64,000 nucleotides of DNA from Acidovorax sp. GW101-3H11 (lineage in GTDB: Bacteria > Pseudomonadota > Gammaproteobacteria > Burkholderiales > Burkholderiaceae_C): the NCBI RefSeq assembly GCF_001633105.1, contig NZ_LUKZ01000009.1, positions 463,716 through 527,715 on the forward strand, given 5' to 3'. Below, piece after piece: positions 48,832 through 59,556 of the stretch. The stretch's first letter is position 1, and each line of letters starts with the position of its first letter. The translations under genes were made by a program, and so were the position numbers. The notes under the pieces were generated by a model. That model did no database searches. It saw only the letters and a program-made list of their open reading frames with translations, and was not told the origin of the DNA.

Positions 48832-48893
48832 TACTATTTATTTGATAGCTGCTTGCGCTTGTTGGGTGTGCGCTAGCAGCAGATTTCTTGCTG
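48832..48893 (+). repeat. Dispersed ~60-bp repeat, copy 8, encodes the MeaB C-terminus
   Basis: TACTATTTATTTGATAGCTG, CTTGCGCTTGTTGGGTGTGC, GCTAGCAGCAGATTT. The minus strand of this copy supplies the last ~17 codons and stop of the MeaB frame. Confidence 0.7.
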
Positions 48894-50253
48894 CGGTCGA
48901 TGCCGCAATGCGCCCGGCGGCCACGTCGGCCTGCATCTGGGGCAGCAGCTCTTTGACCTGCGGGTGCTGGCGAAACGCGAGCTTGAGGCCTGCGTCAATG
49001 CGCTCCCACATCCAGGCCAGCGCCTGCTTCTCGCGCCGCGTGGCCAGGCGTCCGTTGGCGGTTTGCAGCTGGCGGAACTGCGTGACGGCAGCCCAGAAGC
49101 TGTCCACGCCCTGCCCCAGCAGCGCGCTGATCTGCACGACCTTCGGGTGCCAAAGCGTTTCGTTGTGGTGTGCGTTCTCGGGGTTGCCGTGCTGGCTCAA
49201 GAGGCGCAGGCTCGATGTGATCTGCGCCTCGGCGCGCGTGGCGGCGTTTTTGTCGATATCGGCCTTGTTGATGACCACCAGGTCGGCAATTTCCATCACG
49301 CCCTTCTTGATGGCCTGCAGGTCGTCGCCCGCGTTGGGCAGCTGCATGAGCACAAACATGTCCGTCATGCCCGCCACTGCGATCTCGCTCTGGCCCACGC
49401 CCACGGTTTCGACGATCACCACGTCGTAGCCTGCGGCCTCGCAGACCAGCATGGCCTCGCGCGTCTTCTCTGCGACTCCGCCCAGCGTGCCGCTCGACGG
49501 ACTGGGGCGGATGTAGGCTTTTTCGTGCACCGACAGGTGTTCCATGCGCGTCTTGTCGCCCAGGATGGAGCCGCCCGAGACGGTGCTGGAGGGGTCGATG
49601 GTGAGCACGGCCACGCGATGGCCCTGGCCGATGAGGTACAGGCCCAGCGCCTCGATGAAGGTGGATTTACCGACACCAGGCACGCCGCTGATGCCGAGGC
49701 GGAAGGCCTTGCCGGTGTGCGGGAGCAGCTGGGTCAGCAGCTCGTCCGCCTGCGCGCGGTGGTCAGTGCGGGTGGATTCGAGCAGCGTGATGGCCTTGGA
49801 CATGGCGCGGCGCTGCACGGGGCCGGGCTGGCCAATGACTCCCTCCATCAGAGCGTGCGCGGGTTTAGCCCGGCCTTCGACAGGCTCAGAGTGAACGGTT
49901 GGGGGTGGGCTTACCTCGTCTCCCCCCACCCGTTCGGGCTGAGCTTGTCGAAGCCGGGGTGCGCTCGCAACTTTGCCGCGCGACTGCGCCAACTCTTGAA
50001 CTCGCTCCCAATCACCCGCCATCAACGCTTCCTTCTTGACCCTTGACCAGCCCTTGATTTGCAGTTCGAAAGCCAGAGCCCCTTCGCGGGTTTCAAACTC
50101 ACCTTGCCACATCAATTCCAGTGGCTTTCGCAGTGCCGTGTAACCCACCTTGCCGTTTTCATGCTGCTGCATCCGCAGCACCATGTCGTCGGTGTGGCCG
50201 ACGTAGTAAGAGCCGTCGGCGCAGCGCAGGATGTAGACGTAAAAGGGGCGCAT
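48838..50253 (-). CDS. meaB: GIY-YIG domain joined in frame to MeaB GTPase
   Basis: One continuous 471-codon frame. Residues 1-95 are a YhbQ/UvrC-type GIY-YIG domain ([39 protein letters not shown]). Residues ~96-132 are a linker encoded by an inverted pair of REP-like repeats. From about 133 the frame is MeaB, the GTPase that protects and loads cobalamin into methylmalonyl-CoA mutase: Walker [33 protein letters not shown] separate MeaB start at 49848 (MEGVIGQPG) is possible but lacks a ribosome site, as does 50253. Whether one or two proteins are made is unknown. The last ~17 residues come from a dispersed repeat. Confidence 0.85.
   Translation of the reverse strand: MRPFYVYILRCADGSYYVGHTDDMVLRMQQHENGKVGYTALRKPLELMWQGEFETREGALAFELQIKGWSRVKKEALMAGDWERVQELAQSRGKVASAPRLRQAQPERVGGDEVSPPPTVHSEPVEGRAKPAHALMEGVIGQPGPVQRRAMSKAITLLESTRTDHRAQADELLTQLLPHTGKAFRLGISGVPGVGKSTFIEALGLYLIGQGHRVAVLTIDPSSTVSGGSILGDKTRMEHLSVHEKAYIRPSPSSGTLGGVAEKTREAMLVCEAAGYDVVIVETVGVGQSEIAVAGMTDMFVLMQLPNAGDDLQAIKKGVMEIADLVVINKADIDKNAATRAEAQITSSLRLLSQHGNPENAHHNETLWHPKVVQISALLGQGVDSFWAAVTQFRQLQTANGRLATRREKQALAWMWERIDAGLKLAFRQHPQVKELLPQMQADVAAGRIAASTAARNLLLAHTQQAQAAIK
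49872..49958. repeat. Inverted pair of REP-like repeats inside the GIY-YIG/MeaB linker
   Basis: GGCCTTCGACAGGCTCAG...GAACGG (49872-49899) faces CCGTTCGGGCTGAGCTTGTC...AAGCCGG (49930-49958). The TTCGACAGGCTCAG unit is a common REP-like repeat in proteobacteria. The pair is read through in the MeaB frame. Confidence 0.8.
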
Positions 50254-50304
50254 GTTTCAGGCGTTGATTTGGGCAGACACGCGCTCAGCCTGAGCCACCC
50301 CAGA

Positions 50305-50375
50305 CCGTTCAGCCTGAGCCTGTCGAAGGCCGGCACAGGACAGTGCCCCGGCTTCGACAGGCTCAGCCCGAACGG
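50305..50375. repeat. Inverted pair of REP-like repeats between the mutase and GIY-YIG-MeaB
   Basis: CCGTTCAGCCTGAGCCTGTC...GAAGGCCGG (50305-50333) faces CCCCGGCTTCGACAGGCTCA...GAACGG (50346-50375). It can form a large hairpin in the 146-base gap and may attenuate transcription or stabilise the upstream mRNA. Confidence 0.8.
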
Positions 50376-50399
50376 ATAGAGGTGAGGTGCGAGGCGTAA

Positions 50400-52568
<2,169 letters not shown>

Positions 52569-52710
52569 GGCGAAAGCTACTCCGAAGATGGCATGGGGGC
52601 GTCCAACACGGCGCACAGGCGGTGACCGCACGGGTGCTGTGGTGTGGCGGCGAGTTTACATCATTCATAATTATTGATTCAAAATATTCCTCGCAGCTTA
52701 CAATCCGCCC

Positions 52711-53346
52711 ATGTCTGCCCTCACCCTCACGCCCCGCGCCCTGTACGAAGAAGTCGCCGAGCAATTGCGCCAGCGCATCTTCCGCCGCGAGCTGGAGCCT
52801 GGGAGCTGGATCGACGAGCTCAAGATTGCCGAAGAATTCGGCATCAGCCGCACCCCCTTGCGCGAGGCGCTGAAGGTGCTGGCCGCCGAAGGCCTGGTCA
52901 CGATGAAGGTGCGCCGTGGCGCCTACGTGACGGAGATGAGCGAAAAAGACCTGCGCGACGTGTACCACCTGCTCAGCCTGCTGGAGAGCGACGCCGCCGG
53001 TGTGGTGGCTGAGCACGCCACCGATGCGCAGCTAAAGACGCTGCAGGACCTGCACGCCGAGCTGGAAGCTGCGGTGGCGGATCGCGAAAAATTCTTTGCC
53101 ATCAACGAGCGTTTTCACATGCATCTGCTGGAGATGGCCGACAACCGCTGGCGCAGCCAGATGGTGGCCGACCTGCGCAAGGTGATGAAGCTCAACCGGC
53201 ACAACTCGCTGTTCAAGCAAGGGCGCATTGAGGATTCGCTGGGCGAACACCGCGCCATCCTGGCCGCCATGGTGGCGCGTGACGCCAAGGCCACGGTCAA
53301 GGCCATGCAGGCGCACTTTGCGCAGGGGCTGGAAGCAGCAACCTGA
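52711..53346 (+). CDS. GntR family regulator, FCD type
   Basis: A 211-residue regulator with an N-terminal winged helix (LYEEVAEQLRQRIFRRELEP; EFGISRTPLREALKVLAAEG) and a C-terminal FCD ligand-binding domain from about residue 75, with the metal-binding-type histidines in FHMHLLEMADN and LGEHRAIL. It is divergent from the mutase gene across a 142-base, AT-rich gap (around 52655-52690), so control of the propionyl-CoA block by a CoA-ester or organic acid is a reasonable inference. No downstream partner on its strand. Confidence 0.93.
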   Translation: MSALTLTPRALYEEVAEQLRQRIFRRELEPGSWIDELKIAEEFGISRTPLREALKVLAAEGLVTMKVRRGAYVTEMSEKDLRDVYHLLSLLESDAAGVVAEHATDAQLKTLQDLHAELEAAVADREKFFAINERFHMHLLEMADNRWRSQMVADLRKVMKLNRHNSLFKQGRIEDSLGEHRAILAAMVARDAKATVKAMQAHFAQGLEAAT

Positions 53347-53360
53347 TTCTCAGCACCGGA

Positions 53361-54578
53361 TCAGGCCGGGAGCCCGACGCCGGATCCCATGGAACTCGGC
53401 TCCATCGCCCTCTCAGGAGCGATCTCAACCCGGTTTCGCCCGGCCGCCTTGGCCGCATAAAGCGCTTCATCCGCGCGACGCAGCAAGCTATCAAAGTGGG
53501 TGTCGTCGGCACGGAGCACCGCCAGGCCGATCGACACCGTCAACGGCAACACCAGGTCACCTGCCGTGAACGGTGCCTGGGCGACGGCCTGGCGCAACCG
53601 CTCGCCAGCGGCCAGTGCGTCATGCAGCTGCAGGTGGTCGAACAGCACCACAAACTCTTCACCACCTTGGCGAGCCGGTAGCTCAGCCCCTCGGCAGGCC
53701 GACTGCAGCCGCCCCGCCACATGCTTGAGGGCCACATCGCCCATCTCGTGGCCGTGCTCGTCGTTGATGCGCTTGAAGTGGTCTATGTCCACAATCGCCA
53801 GCCCAAAACCACCGGACGCCGCGCTGGTGCGGGCCTGCTCAAAACGCTTCAGCCCCATCTCCACCAGCGTGCGGCGGTTGGGCAGGCCGGTCAGGTAGTC
53901 GGTGGAGGCGGCGCGTTCCCACTGGCGGCGGATGCGCTCTGAGCACATCAGCAAGAACGCGGTGGTGCCGATCACGGGCAAGGTGGCGGCCACCATGGGG
54001 GTGGCAATGTTCATCCAGGCGCCCGCCCCCAGCACATTGAAGGCCGGGTTCACCCCGATCACCACAAAGTAGCCCGCGCGGAACAGCACAAACAAGGCGA
54101 CGGCCGTGAACAGGCCCGCCATCACACGCCGGCTGCGGGCACCGTCGCGGCGCTCCTGCGAGACCAGCACCACAATGCAGGCCACCATCAGCACCGACCA
54201 GACCACCGACACGGTCAGGATGCGCCCCCCGACATCGGCCGTGCCCAGGGTCAGCCAGAAGACGGCCGTCGTACCCAGCGCCGCGGGCACCATGACCCAC
54301 AGCTGGTCTTTGAGTCCGTAGAACTGCCGTAACGCGCGCAGATACCCGGTAAACCCAAACATCACCAGCGCATTGGCCAGGGCCAGGGTGTAGGCAGGCG
54401 GGTTCAGCCCCTGCGCGGCAAACAGGATGGAACCCCCGGCAAACAGCAGCGTGGCAATGCGCCAGCTGGCCGCAGCGGGCCGCATGGGCAAAGGCAGGTC
54501 CTTATGCATCAGGCCCAGAACCCCACCGTTTGCCAGCATCATGAGTGTGGCAATGAAAAAGATGGTGACGGGGTCCAT
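53361..54578 (-). CDS. Membrane-bound diguanylate cyclase
   Basis: A 405-residue GGDEF protein. Six to seven membrane segments fill residues 1-210, a seven-helix-type sensor region, and the GGDEF domain spans about 225-390 (STDYLTGLPNRRTLVEMGLK; VDIDHFKRINDEHGHEMGD). The active-site motif is GGEEF (ARQGGEEFVVLF), a fully active variant. No EAL domain follows. The last 15 residues are a Ser/Gly tail. It faces the GntR gene tail to tail. Confidence 0.93.
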   Translation of the reverse strand: MDPVTIFFIATLMMLANGGVLGLMHKDLPLPMRPAAASWRIATLLFAGGSILFAAQGLNPPAYTLALANALVMFGFTGYLRALRQFYGLKDQLWVMVPAALGTTAVFWLTLGTADVGGRILTVSVVWSVLMVACIVVLVSQERRDGARSRRVMAGLFTAVALFVLFRAGYFVVIGVNPAFNVLGAGAWMNIATPMVAATLPVIGTTAFLLMCSERIRRQWERAASTDYLTGLPNRRTLVEMGLKRFEQARTSAASGGFGLAIVDIDHFKRINDEHGHEMGDVALKHVAGRLQSACRGAELPARQGGEEFVVLFDHLQLHDALAAGERLRQAVAQAPFTAGDLVLPLTVSIGLAVLRADDTHFDSLLRRADEALYAAKAAGRNRVEIAPERAMEPSSMGSGVGLPA

Positions 54579-54879
54579 GGGTGTTGCAGGTGCGGCGTTC
54601 GCGTGGCTGTGGAATGGCGCCTATTGTGCCCATGGTGCCCATGGCGCCTGCAGCCTTCGGCGCGCCATGGGGCAGCCACCCCAAGTGCCCCCCCGGCATT
54701 CCATCTTTAGGAATGCACCATTTCTCACAAAGCAGGCCGCCGGATGGGCGCCCCAGGCACCGGCGCTGGCTATGATCCCCGGGTTTGCCCTGATCCAGGC
54801 CAAACGCTCCCGGCAAAGCGCTCGAGAACGAGCGCGCGCCCGACTGAAAGCCCCGCTGCGGGCCCCCTTCGCCAGCCAG
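54579..54879. other. Gap between the cyclase and the acyl-CoA ligase
   Basis: These 301 bases hold the two divergent promoters. The ligase frame is open through part of it, but the encoded sequence is Arg/Ala-rich and not ligase-like. No repeat or hairpin is clear. Confidence 0.4.
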
Positions 54880-56736
54880 ATGACCTCCGCCACGACCCCC
54901 ACCCGAATTTCCGACGTTCAGACACTGCCCCAACTGCTGGCTTTCCGGGTGGGTCAGACGCCCCAGGCCGAGGCCTTCCGCGCCTACGACACGGCCAGCC
55001 AGTCCTGGCAAAGCCTGAACTGGGAGCAGGCCGCTGGGCGCATCGCCACCTGGACCCAGGCCCTGGCGGCCCTGCAACTGCCCCCCGCCGCCCGCGTGGC
55101 CATCCTGCTGCCCAACGGCCTGCACGCCATGTGTGCCGACCAGGCCACGCTGGCCACGGGCTGTGTGCCCGTGCCGCTGCACGCCATCGACAACCCCGGC
55201 AGCATTGCCTACATCCTGGCGGACTGCGAAGCCTCGATGCTCATCGTGGGCCAGGCCGAGCAGTGGGAGAAGGTCCGCGCCGTGGGCACGCCGTTCCCGG
55301 CCCTGCGGGCGGTGGTGATCACGGACGATGACACTTCGACCTTCTCTCCCACCGCCGCTTCGACCGATGGCCCTGCCGTGGGCTCGCTGGCGCAGTGGCT
55401 GGCAGGGGCCGGTGCTGCCCCGGCCCCCACACCACCGGGGGCGGACGACCTGGCGGCCATCGTCTACACCTCGGGCACCACGGGCAAGCCCAAGGGTGTG
55501 ATGCTCACGCACCGCAACGTGGTCAGCGATGTGAAGGCCGTGCTCGACCGCATCGCCCCCACAGTGGACGACGTGTTCCTGTCGTTCCTGCCGCTGTCGC
55601 ACACCTTCGAGCGCACGGGTGGCTACTACCTGCCGATTGCAGCAGGCAGCTGCGTGGCCTATGCGCGCTCGGTCCCCCAACTGGCCGAGGACCTGAAGAC
55701 CGTGCGCCCCACCGTGCTGGTGTCGGTGCCGCGCATTTACGAGCGCATCCACGCCAAGCTGCTCGAAAAACTCTCGCTCACGCCCTGGAAGATGCAGCTG
55801 TATGAAGCCGCGCAGAACAAGGGCTGGGCCCGCTTTTGTGCGGCGCAAGGCCTGCCCGCCCCGGTAGCCAGCGAAGGCCAGGCCGCAGGCTGGATGGCCG
55901 CCCTGCCCTGGCCCCTGCTGCAAGCGCTGGTCGCCCGGCCGCTGCTGGCCCAGTTTGGCGGCCGTGTGCGCGTGGCGGTGAGTGGCGGAGCGCCGCTGTC
56001 GCCCACCATCGCCAAGTGCTTTTTGGGCCTGGGCCTGCCGCTGGTGCAAGGCTATGGCATGACCGAGACCGCGCCGGTGGTGTCGGTGAACTCGCTGGAC
56101 GACAACGATCCCGCCTGCGTGGGCAAGGCCCTGCCCGGTGTGGAGGTGCGTATTGGCGACAACCGCGAGCTGCAGGTGCGCGGCCCCATCGTGATGAAGG
56201 GCTACTGGAAACGCCCCGAAGACACGGCCAAGATCCTGAGCCCGGACGGCTGGCTGGGCACGGGCGACCAGGCCGAGATCGTGAGCGGCCGCATTTACAT
56301 CAAGGGCCGCATCAAGGAAATCATCGTCACCTCCACCGGCGAAAAGGTGCCCCCGGGCGACCTGGAGCTGGCCATGCTGGCCGACCCGCTGCTGGAACAG
56401 ACCTTTGTGGTGGGCGAAAACCGCCCCTTCATCGCCTGTGTGGCCGTGCTCAAGCGTGACGAATGGCAGCGCCTGGCCGCCGATCTGGGCCTGAGCCCAC
56501 AGGACGAAGGCAGCCTGAACCACCCCAGCGTGCACCGCGCGGTGCTGGCGCGCGTCGAGAAGAACACCGCCAGCTTTGCCCGCTACGCCGTGCCCCGCGC
56601 CGTGCACTGCACTCTGGAGCCGTGGACCATCGAAAACACCTTCATGACGCCCACGCTCAAGCTCAAGCGGAACAACCTGATGGCGCACTTTGCGGAGGCG
56701 ATCGAGGGGATGTACCAGAAGCCGGGCGGGCGCTGA
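54880..56736 (+). CDS. AMP-forming acyl-CoA ligase (long-chain type)
   Basis: A 618-residue ANL-superfamily enzyme that activates a carboxylic acid to its CoA thioester via an acyl-AMP. The P-loop motif is AAIVYTSGTTGKPKGVMLTH; further motifs are PLSHTFERTGGYYLPI, QGYGMTETAPVVSVN, GWLGTGDQAEI and the hinge GRIKEIIVTSTGEKVPPG. The length and the AMP-binding FAA1-type core suggest long-chain fatty acids. I start at 54880 (MTSATTPTRIS); upstream in-frame codons are not conserved-looking. Monocistronic. Confidence 0.92.
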   Translation: MTSATTPTRISDVQTLPQLLAFRVGQTPQAEAFRAYDTASQSWQSLNWEQAAGRIATWTQALAALQLPPAARVAILLPNGLHAMCADQATLATGCVPVPLHAIDNPGSIAYILADCEASMLIVGQAEQWEKVRAVGTPFPALRAVVITDDDTSTFSPTAASTDGPAVGSLAQWLAGAGAAPAPTPPGADDLAAIVYTSGTTGKPKGVMLTHRNVVSDVKAVLDRIAPTVDDVFLSFLPLSHTFERTGGYYLPIAAGSCVAYARSVPQLAEDLKTVRPTVLVSVPRIYERIHAKLLEKLSLTPWKMQLYEAAQNKGWARFCAAQGLPAPVASEGQAAGWMAALPWPLLQALVARPLLAQFGGRVRVAVSGGAPLSPTIAKCFLGLGLPLVQGYGMTETAPVVSVNSLDDNDPACVGKALPGVEVRIGDNRELQVRGPIVMKGYWKRPEDTAKILSPDGWLGTGDQAEIVSGRIYIKGRIKEIIVTSTGEKVPPGDLELAMLADPLLEQTFVVGENRPFIACVAVLKRDEWQRLAADLGLSPQDEGSLNHPSVHRAVLARVEKNTASFARYAVPRAVHCTLEPWTIENTFMTPTLKLKRNNLMAHFAEAIEGMYQKPGGR

Positions 56737-56754
56737 GACCCTGCGCCCAAAGGC

Positions 56755-57693
56755 TCAGGGGATCAGCAGCCCCTGGTCGAGCAGGCCCTGAACGATGTCG
56801 GCCTGGCGCCGGTCCCGATTGCGCTTGAGCGGCTCCCTCGCCGGGGCTTTCTCCGCCATCCAGCGCTTGAAGTCCACAAAGGTGGCCGGAGAGATGGTCC
56901 GCATCATCGCCATGTGGCCCGTGGCGGATGCCACCACGTGCTGGAATGGGGGGGCGTTGGTCAGCACCGACGCACGCACCGCCTGCACCGGCCACAAGTC
57001 CTCTTCGTCAGCAGAAAAGCGAAACGGATGCGGATCGTCGCCCTCGGCCATCCTGCGCAAAAAATCCACCTCAAAGCCTTTGGCGTTGATGGCGGTCTCG
57101 TTCTGGCCTTCCTTGCGTTGAAAAGTCGCGTCCGCGCGCTGCAGCACCTTGAGCATCGACACCTCGGAGCGCTCCATCTCGGTGATGAATCGCACCCTGC
57201 GGCGGGCATCCCACAGCAAATCAACGTCCTGCGTAGCCAGCGCGCCCGGCACGATGCGAACCCCTGCCGCGCTTTCGTAGGCGTACAGCGAGTGGGTTCC
57301 CACCACGGCGAAGTGGTCTGCCAAGCCCGCATCTTCCAAAGCTTGCAGGATGTCGATCACCATGGCCGGGGTGCGCCCCACCTTCAGGGCCTTGTTCAAC
57401 CGCTGCGCGTCGGTCAAGGCCGTACGCAAAGTCCTCAAGCGGTCTTCCAGGGTGCTTTTGCGGGTGGTGAACTCCTGGTAGATAGCCTCGGTCTGCGCAT
57501 TGCGCGGCCCGATCCGCTCCTGGCTGTTGTCGCGCTGCGTCTTGACGAGGTACTCGTACGCACCTTGCGTCTTCCAGTACATGCCACCGGCATACTGGGC
57601 CGCCTGTTTGCGCGTGCGCTGGTACTCCTCGAAGACGGTGATCGAGTCGATGAACTGGCGCGCTGCAGCGTCGGGGATGGGAAGATAGTCCAT
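56755..57693 (-). CDS. GSU2403-family nucleotidyltransferase-fold protein
   Basis: A 312-residue protein of the NTP_transf_8/GSU2403 type. The nucleotidyltransferase core is about residues 115-230: GTHSLYAYE followed by the metal-binding ATQDVDLLWDARR. An N-terminal helical region (1-110) is rich in Arg/Gln, and a C-terminal domain contains FQHVVASATGHMAMMRTISP and a basic KRNRDRRQADIV tail. Related folds occur in abortive-infection and toxin proteins (AbiEii-like), but function here is unknown. No obvious partner gene. A perfect 14-bp inverted repeat overlaps its start codon. Confidence 0.8.
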   Translation of the reverse strand: MDYLPIPDAAARQFIDSITVFEEYQRTRKQAAQYAGGMYWKTQGAYEYLVKTQRDNSQERIGPRNAQTEAIYQEFTTRKSTLEDRLRTLRTALTDAQRLNKALKVGRTPAMVIDILQALEDAGLADHFAVVGTHSLYAYESAAGVRIVPGALATQDVDLLWDARRRVRFITEMERSEVSMLKVLQRADATFQRKEGQNETAINAKGFEVDFLRRMAEGDDPHPFRFSADEEDLWPVQAVRASVLTNAPPFQHVVASATGHMAMMRTISPATFVDFKRWMAEKAPAREPLKRNRDRRQADIVQGLLDQGLLIP

Positions 57694-57733
57694 TGGCCGT
57701 ATAAATATTGTTTTTTAATTTTATACGGCCAAT
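57692..57733. promoter_or_regulatory. Perfect inverted repeat overlapping the nucleotidyltransferase start
   Basis: Arms ATTGGCCGTATAAA (57692-57705) and TTTATACGGCCAAT (57720-57733) flank a 14-base AT-rich loop. The left arm overlaps the start codon (57691-57693). It could be an autoregulatory operator or an mRNA hairpin that hides the ribosome site. Confidence 0.7.
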
Positions 57734-57749
57734 TGCGAATGAAGAGGGT

Positions 57750-58859
57750 CTATGCGAGGGCCAGGGCCCCCTCCCCCGCATACGCCACCCCAAACCGGTT
57801 CGCCAGAAAATCCCCCAGCCGCACCGCCTCCTGCCCCACAAACCCTCGCTGCGGCAGCCGCCCCTGGGCCACCAGGTCGAGCGCCGTGCAGATGCCCGCC
57901 GCCGTGGTGAGCTGGATCGCGCTGAGCCGGTGCCCCGCCAGCTCGGTGCCCACGATGCGGGCCGAGTACGACTCTTGCACCAGCCGCCCGCCGCGCAGGC
58001 CCGCTGCGGTGGCAAAAATCACGATCACATCCTGATCGGTGGTGGGGATGGCACTTTCCAGGATGTCCTTGAGCAAATCGCGCCGATCACGCAGGCGCAG
58101 GTCATTCAGCAGCAGCTTGAGGATGGCGTTGTGGCCCGGATAGCGGATGGACTGGTAGTCCACCTGCCGCGCCTTGCCGGCCAGCGTCTCGGTGAGCGTG
58201 CCCAGGCCGCCCGAGGTGTTGAAGGCTTCGTACTCCACACCGTCCAGCGCAAAGGTTTCCAGCCCTTCCAGCGCAGGCACCGTGGTGCGCACGCCGTCCA
58301 CAATGGCTTCGCAGGGGTTGCAGTATTCGTTGATGAGGCCTTCAGTGCTCCAGGTCAGGTTGTAGCGCAGGGCGCCCTGCGGGTAGCGGGGCAGCGCGCC
58401 CACACGCATGCGCAGGGTGTGCAGGGTGTCAAAACGCCGGGCCAGGTCGTTGCCCACGATGCCGATAAAACCCGGCGCCAGCCCGCACTGGGGCATCAGC
58501 ACGCTGCGCGCCTTGGCCGCCAGGGCACGGATGGCCTGGGTGCTGGCCACGTCTTCGGTCAAATCAAAGTAATGCACACCAGCCGCAGCACACAAGGTCG
58601 CCACAGGCACGGCGCGGTGGAACGGCAGCGCGTTCAGCACGGCAAAACGGCCGGCGATGGCGGATTGCAGGCTGGTGTCGTCGCCCACCAGGCGGGTCGC
58701 CACGCCCAAAGCCGCCACCTCGGCCAGGCGGGCCGGGTCGCGGTCGGCCATCAGGATGTCGTAGTCACCGGCCTGCTGCAGCAAGAGCGCCATGGCAAAG
58801 CCAATGTGGCCCGCACCCAGGATGGTGACGGTGTGGCGGGTGGAGGTCGTAGAGGTCAT
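57750..58859 (-). CDS. Saccharopine dehydrogenase-like NAD(P)-binding protein
   Basis: A 369-residue protein with an N-terminal Rossmann domain (VTILGAGHIGFAMALLLQQA) and the saccharopine-dehydrogenase C-terminal domain (QCGLAPGFIGIVGNDLARRF; YNLTWSTEGLINEYCNP; FNTSGGLGTLTETLAGKARQ). Enzymes of this family act on lysine-, carboxynorspermidine- or related amino-acid adducts. The start at 58859 is preferred over a longer frame. It is divergent from an Lrp-type regulator, which often controls such amino-acid genes; substrate unknown. Confidence 0.9.
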   Translation of the reverse strand: MTSTTSTRHTVTILGAGHIGFAMALLLQQAGDYDILMADRDPARLAEVAALGVATRLVGDDTSLQSAIAGRFAVLNALPFHRAVPVATLCAAAGVHYFDLTEDVASTQAIRALAAKARSVLMPQCGLAPGFIGIVGNDLARRFDTLHTLRMRVGALPRYPQGALRYNLTWSTEGLINEYCNPCEAIVDGVRTTVPALEGLETFALDGVEYEAFNTSGGLGTLTETLAGKARQVDYQSIRYPGHNAILKLLLNDLRLRDRRDLLKDILESAIPTTDQDVIVIFATAAGLRGGRLVQESYSARIVGTELAGHRLSAIQLTTAAGICTALDLVAQGRLPQRGFVGQEAVRLGDFLANRFGVAYAGEGALALA

Positions 58860-58997
58860 GGCAGTGCTCCTGGTGTGTGCTGGCGACCGGGCCGCAGCTG
58901 TTGTGTGAGATGCCTCGATGCTAGGCACTCGCACTGTCAATGTGTAGCTACCAGATCGTCGAAAAACCATTTCCATAACGTCATAACGGCGAATATC

Positions 58998-59486
58998 ATG
59001 GCCGCTATGACTTTTGAGCCCACAACCCCCACCGCCCCGCCCACGCTGGACGTCACCGACCGCCAGTTGCTGAGCCTGCTGCAGGCCAATGCCCGCGAAG
59101 GCACGGCGCAGCTCGCCCGCAAGCTGGGGCTGGCGCGGACCACGGTGGTGGCGCGCATTGCGCGGCTGGAGCGTTCGGGCGTGGTGGCGGGCTACGGTGT
59201 GCGGCTGGGGGCGCGGCTCGATGCCACCACGGTGCGGGCCTGGTGCAGCATCAGCGTGCTGCCCAAGGCAGCGCCCGCCGTGCTGCGTGCGCTACAGGCC
59301 ATGGCCGAGGTCGAAGAGGTGTCGGCCGTGAGTGGGCCGTTCGACTACCTGGTGTTCTTGCGCTGCACCAGCCACGAGCAGCTTGACACCCTGCTCGACC
59401 GCGTAGGCCAGCTTGACGGGGTGCACCAGACGCAGACCAGCATCGTGCTCAGCCGCAAGATCGACCGCCGCAGCGTGGGTGCTTGA
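58998..59486 (+). CDS. Lrp/AsnC family transcriptional regulator
   Basis: A 162-residue regulator with an N-terminal helix-turn-helix (DVTDRQLLSLLQANAREGTA; LARKLGLARTTVVARIARLE) and a C-terminal RAM/ACT-like effector domain (VEEVSAVSGPFDYLVFLRCT). The alternative ATG at 59007 (MTFEP) is equally possible. Two CATAACG direct repeats (58974-58980, 58982-58988) lie just upstream in the 138-base divergent gap with the saccharopine-dehydrogenase-like gene, which it likely controls. Confidence 0.92.
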   Translation: MAAMTFEPTTPTAPPTLDVTDRQLLSLLQANAREGTAQLARKLGLARTTVVARIARLERSGVVAGYGVRLGARLDATTVRAWCSISVLPKAAPAVLRALQAMAEVEEVSAVSGPFDYLVFLRCTSHEQLDTLLDRVGQLDGVHQTQTSIVLSRKIDRRSVGA

Positions 59487-59487
59487 C

Positions 59488-59540
59488 TACTATTTTGATA
59501 GCTTAAAACGCATACTGGATGCGCGGAAAGGCCATTTTTT
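59488..59540 (+). repeat. Dispersed ~60-bp repeat, copy 9
   Basis: TACTATTTTGATAGCTTAAA, ACGCATACTGGATGCGCGGA, AAGGCCATTTTTTA. It fills the gap between the convergent lrp and acyltransferase genes and may act as their terminator. Confidence 0.75.
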
Positions 59541-59556
59541 ACTGGAATTTTCCGAC

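Noticed and set aside
57708-58997. Long upstream extension of the Lrp frame
   Set aside because: It is antisense to the saccharopine-dehydrogenase-like gene; only the part from 58998 is Lrp-like.
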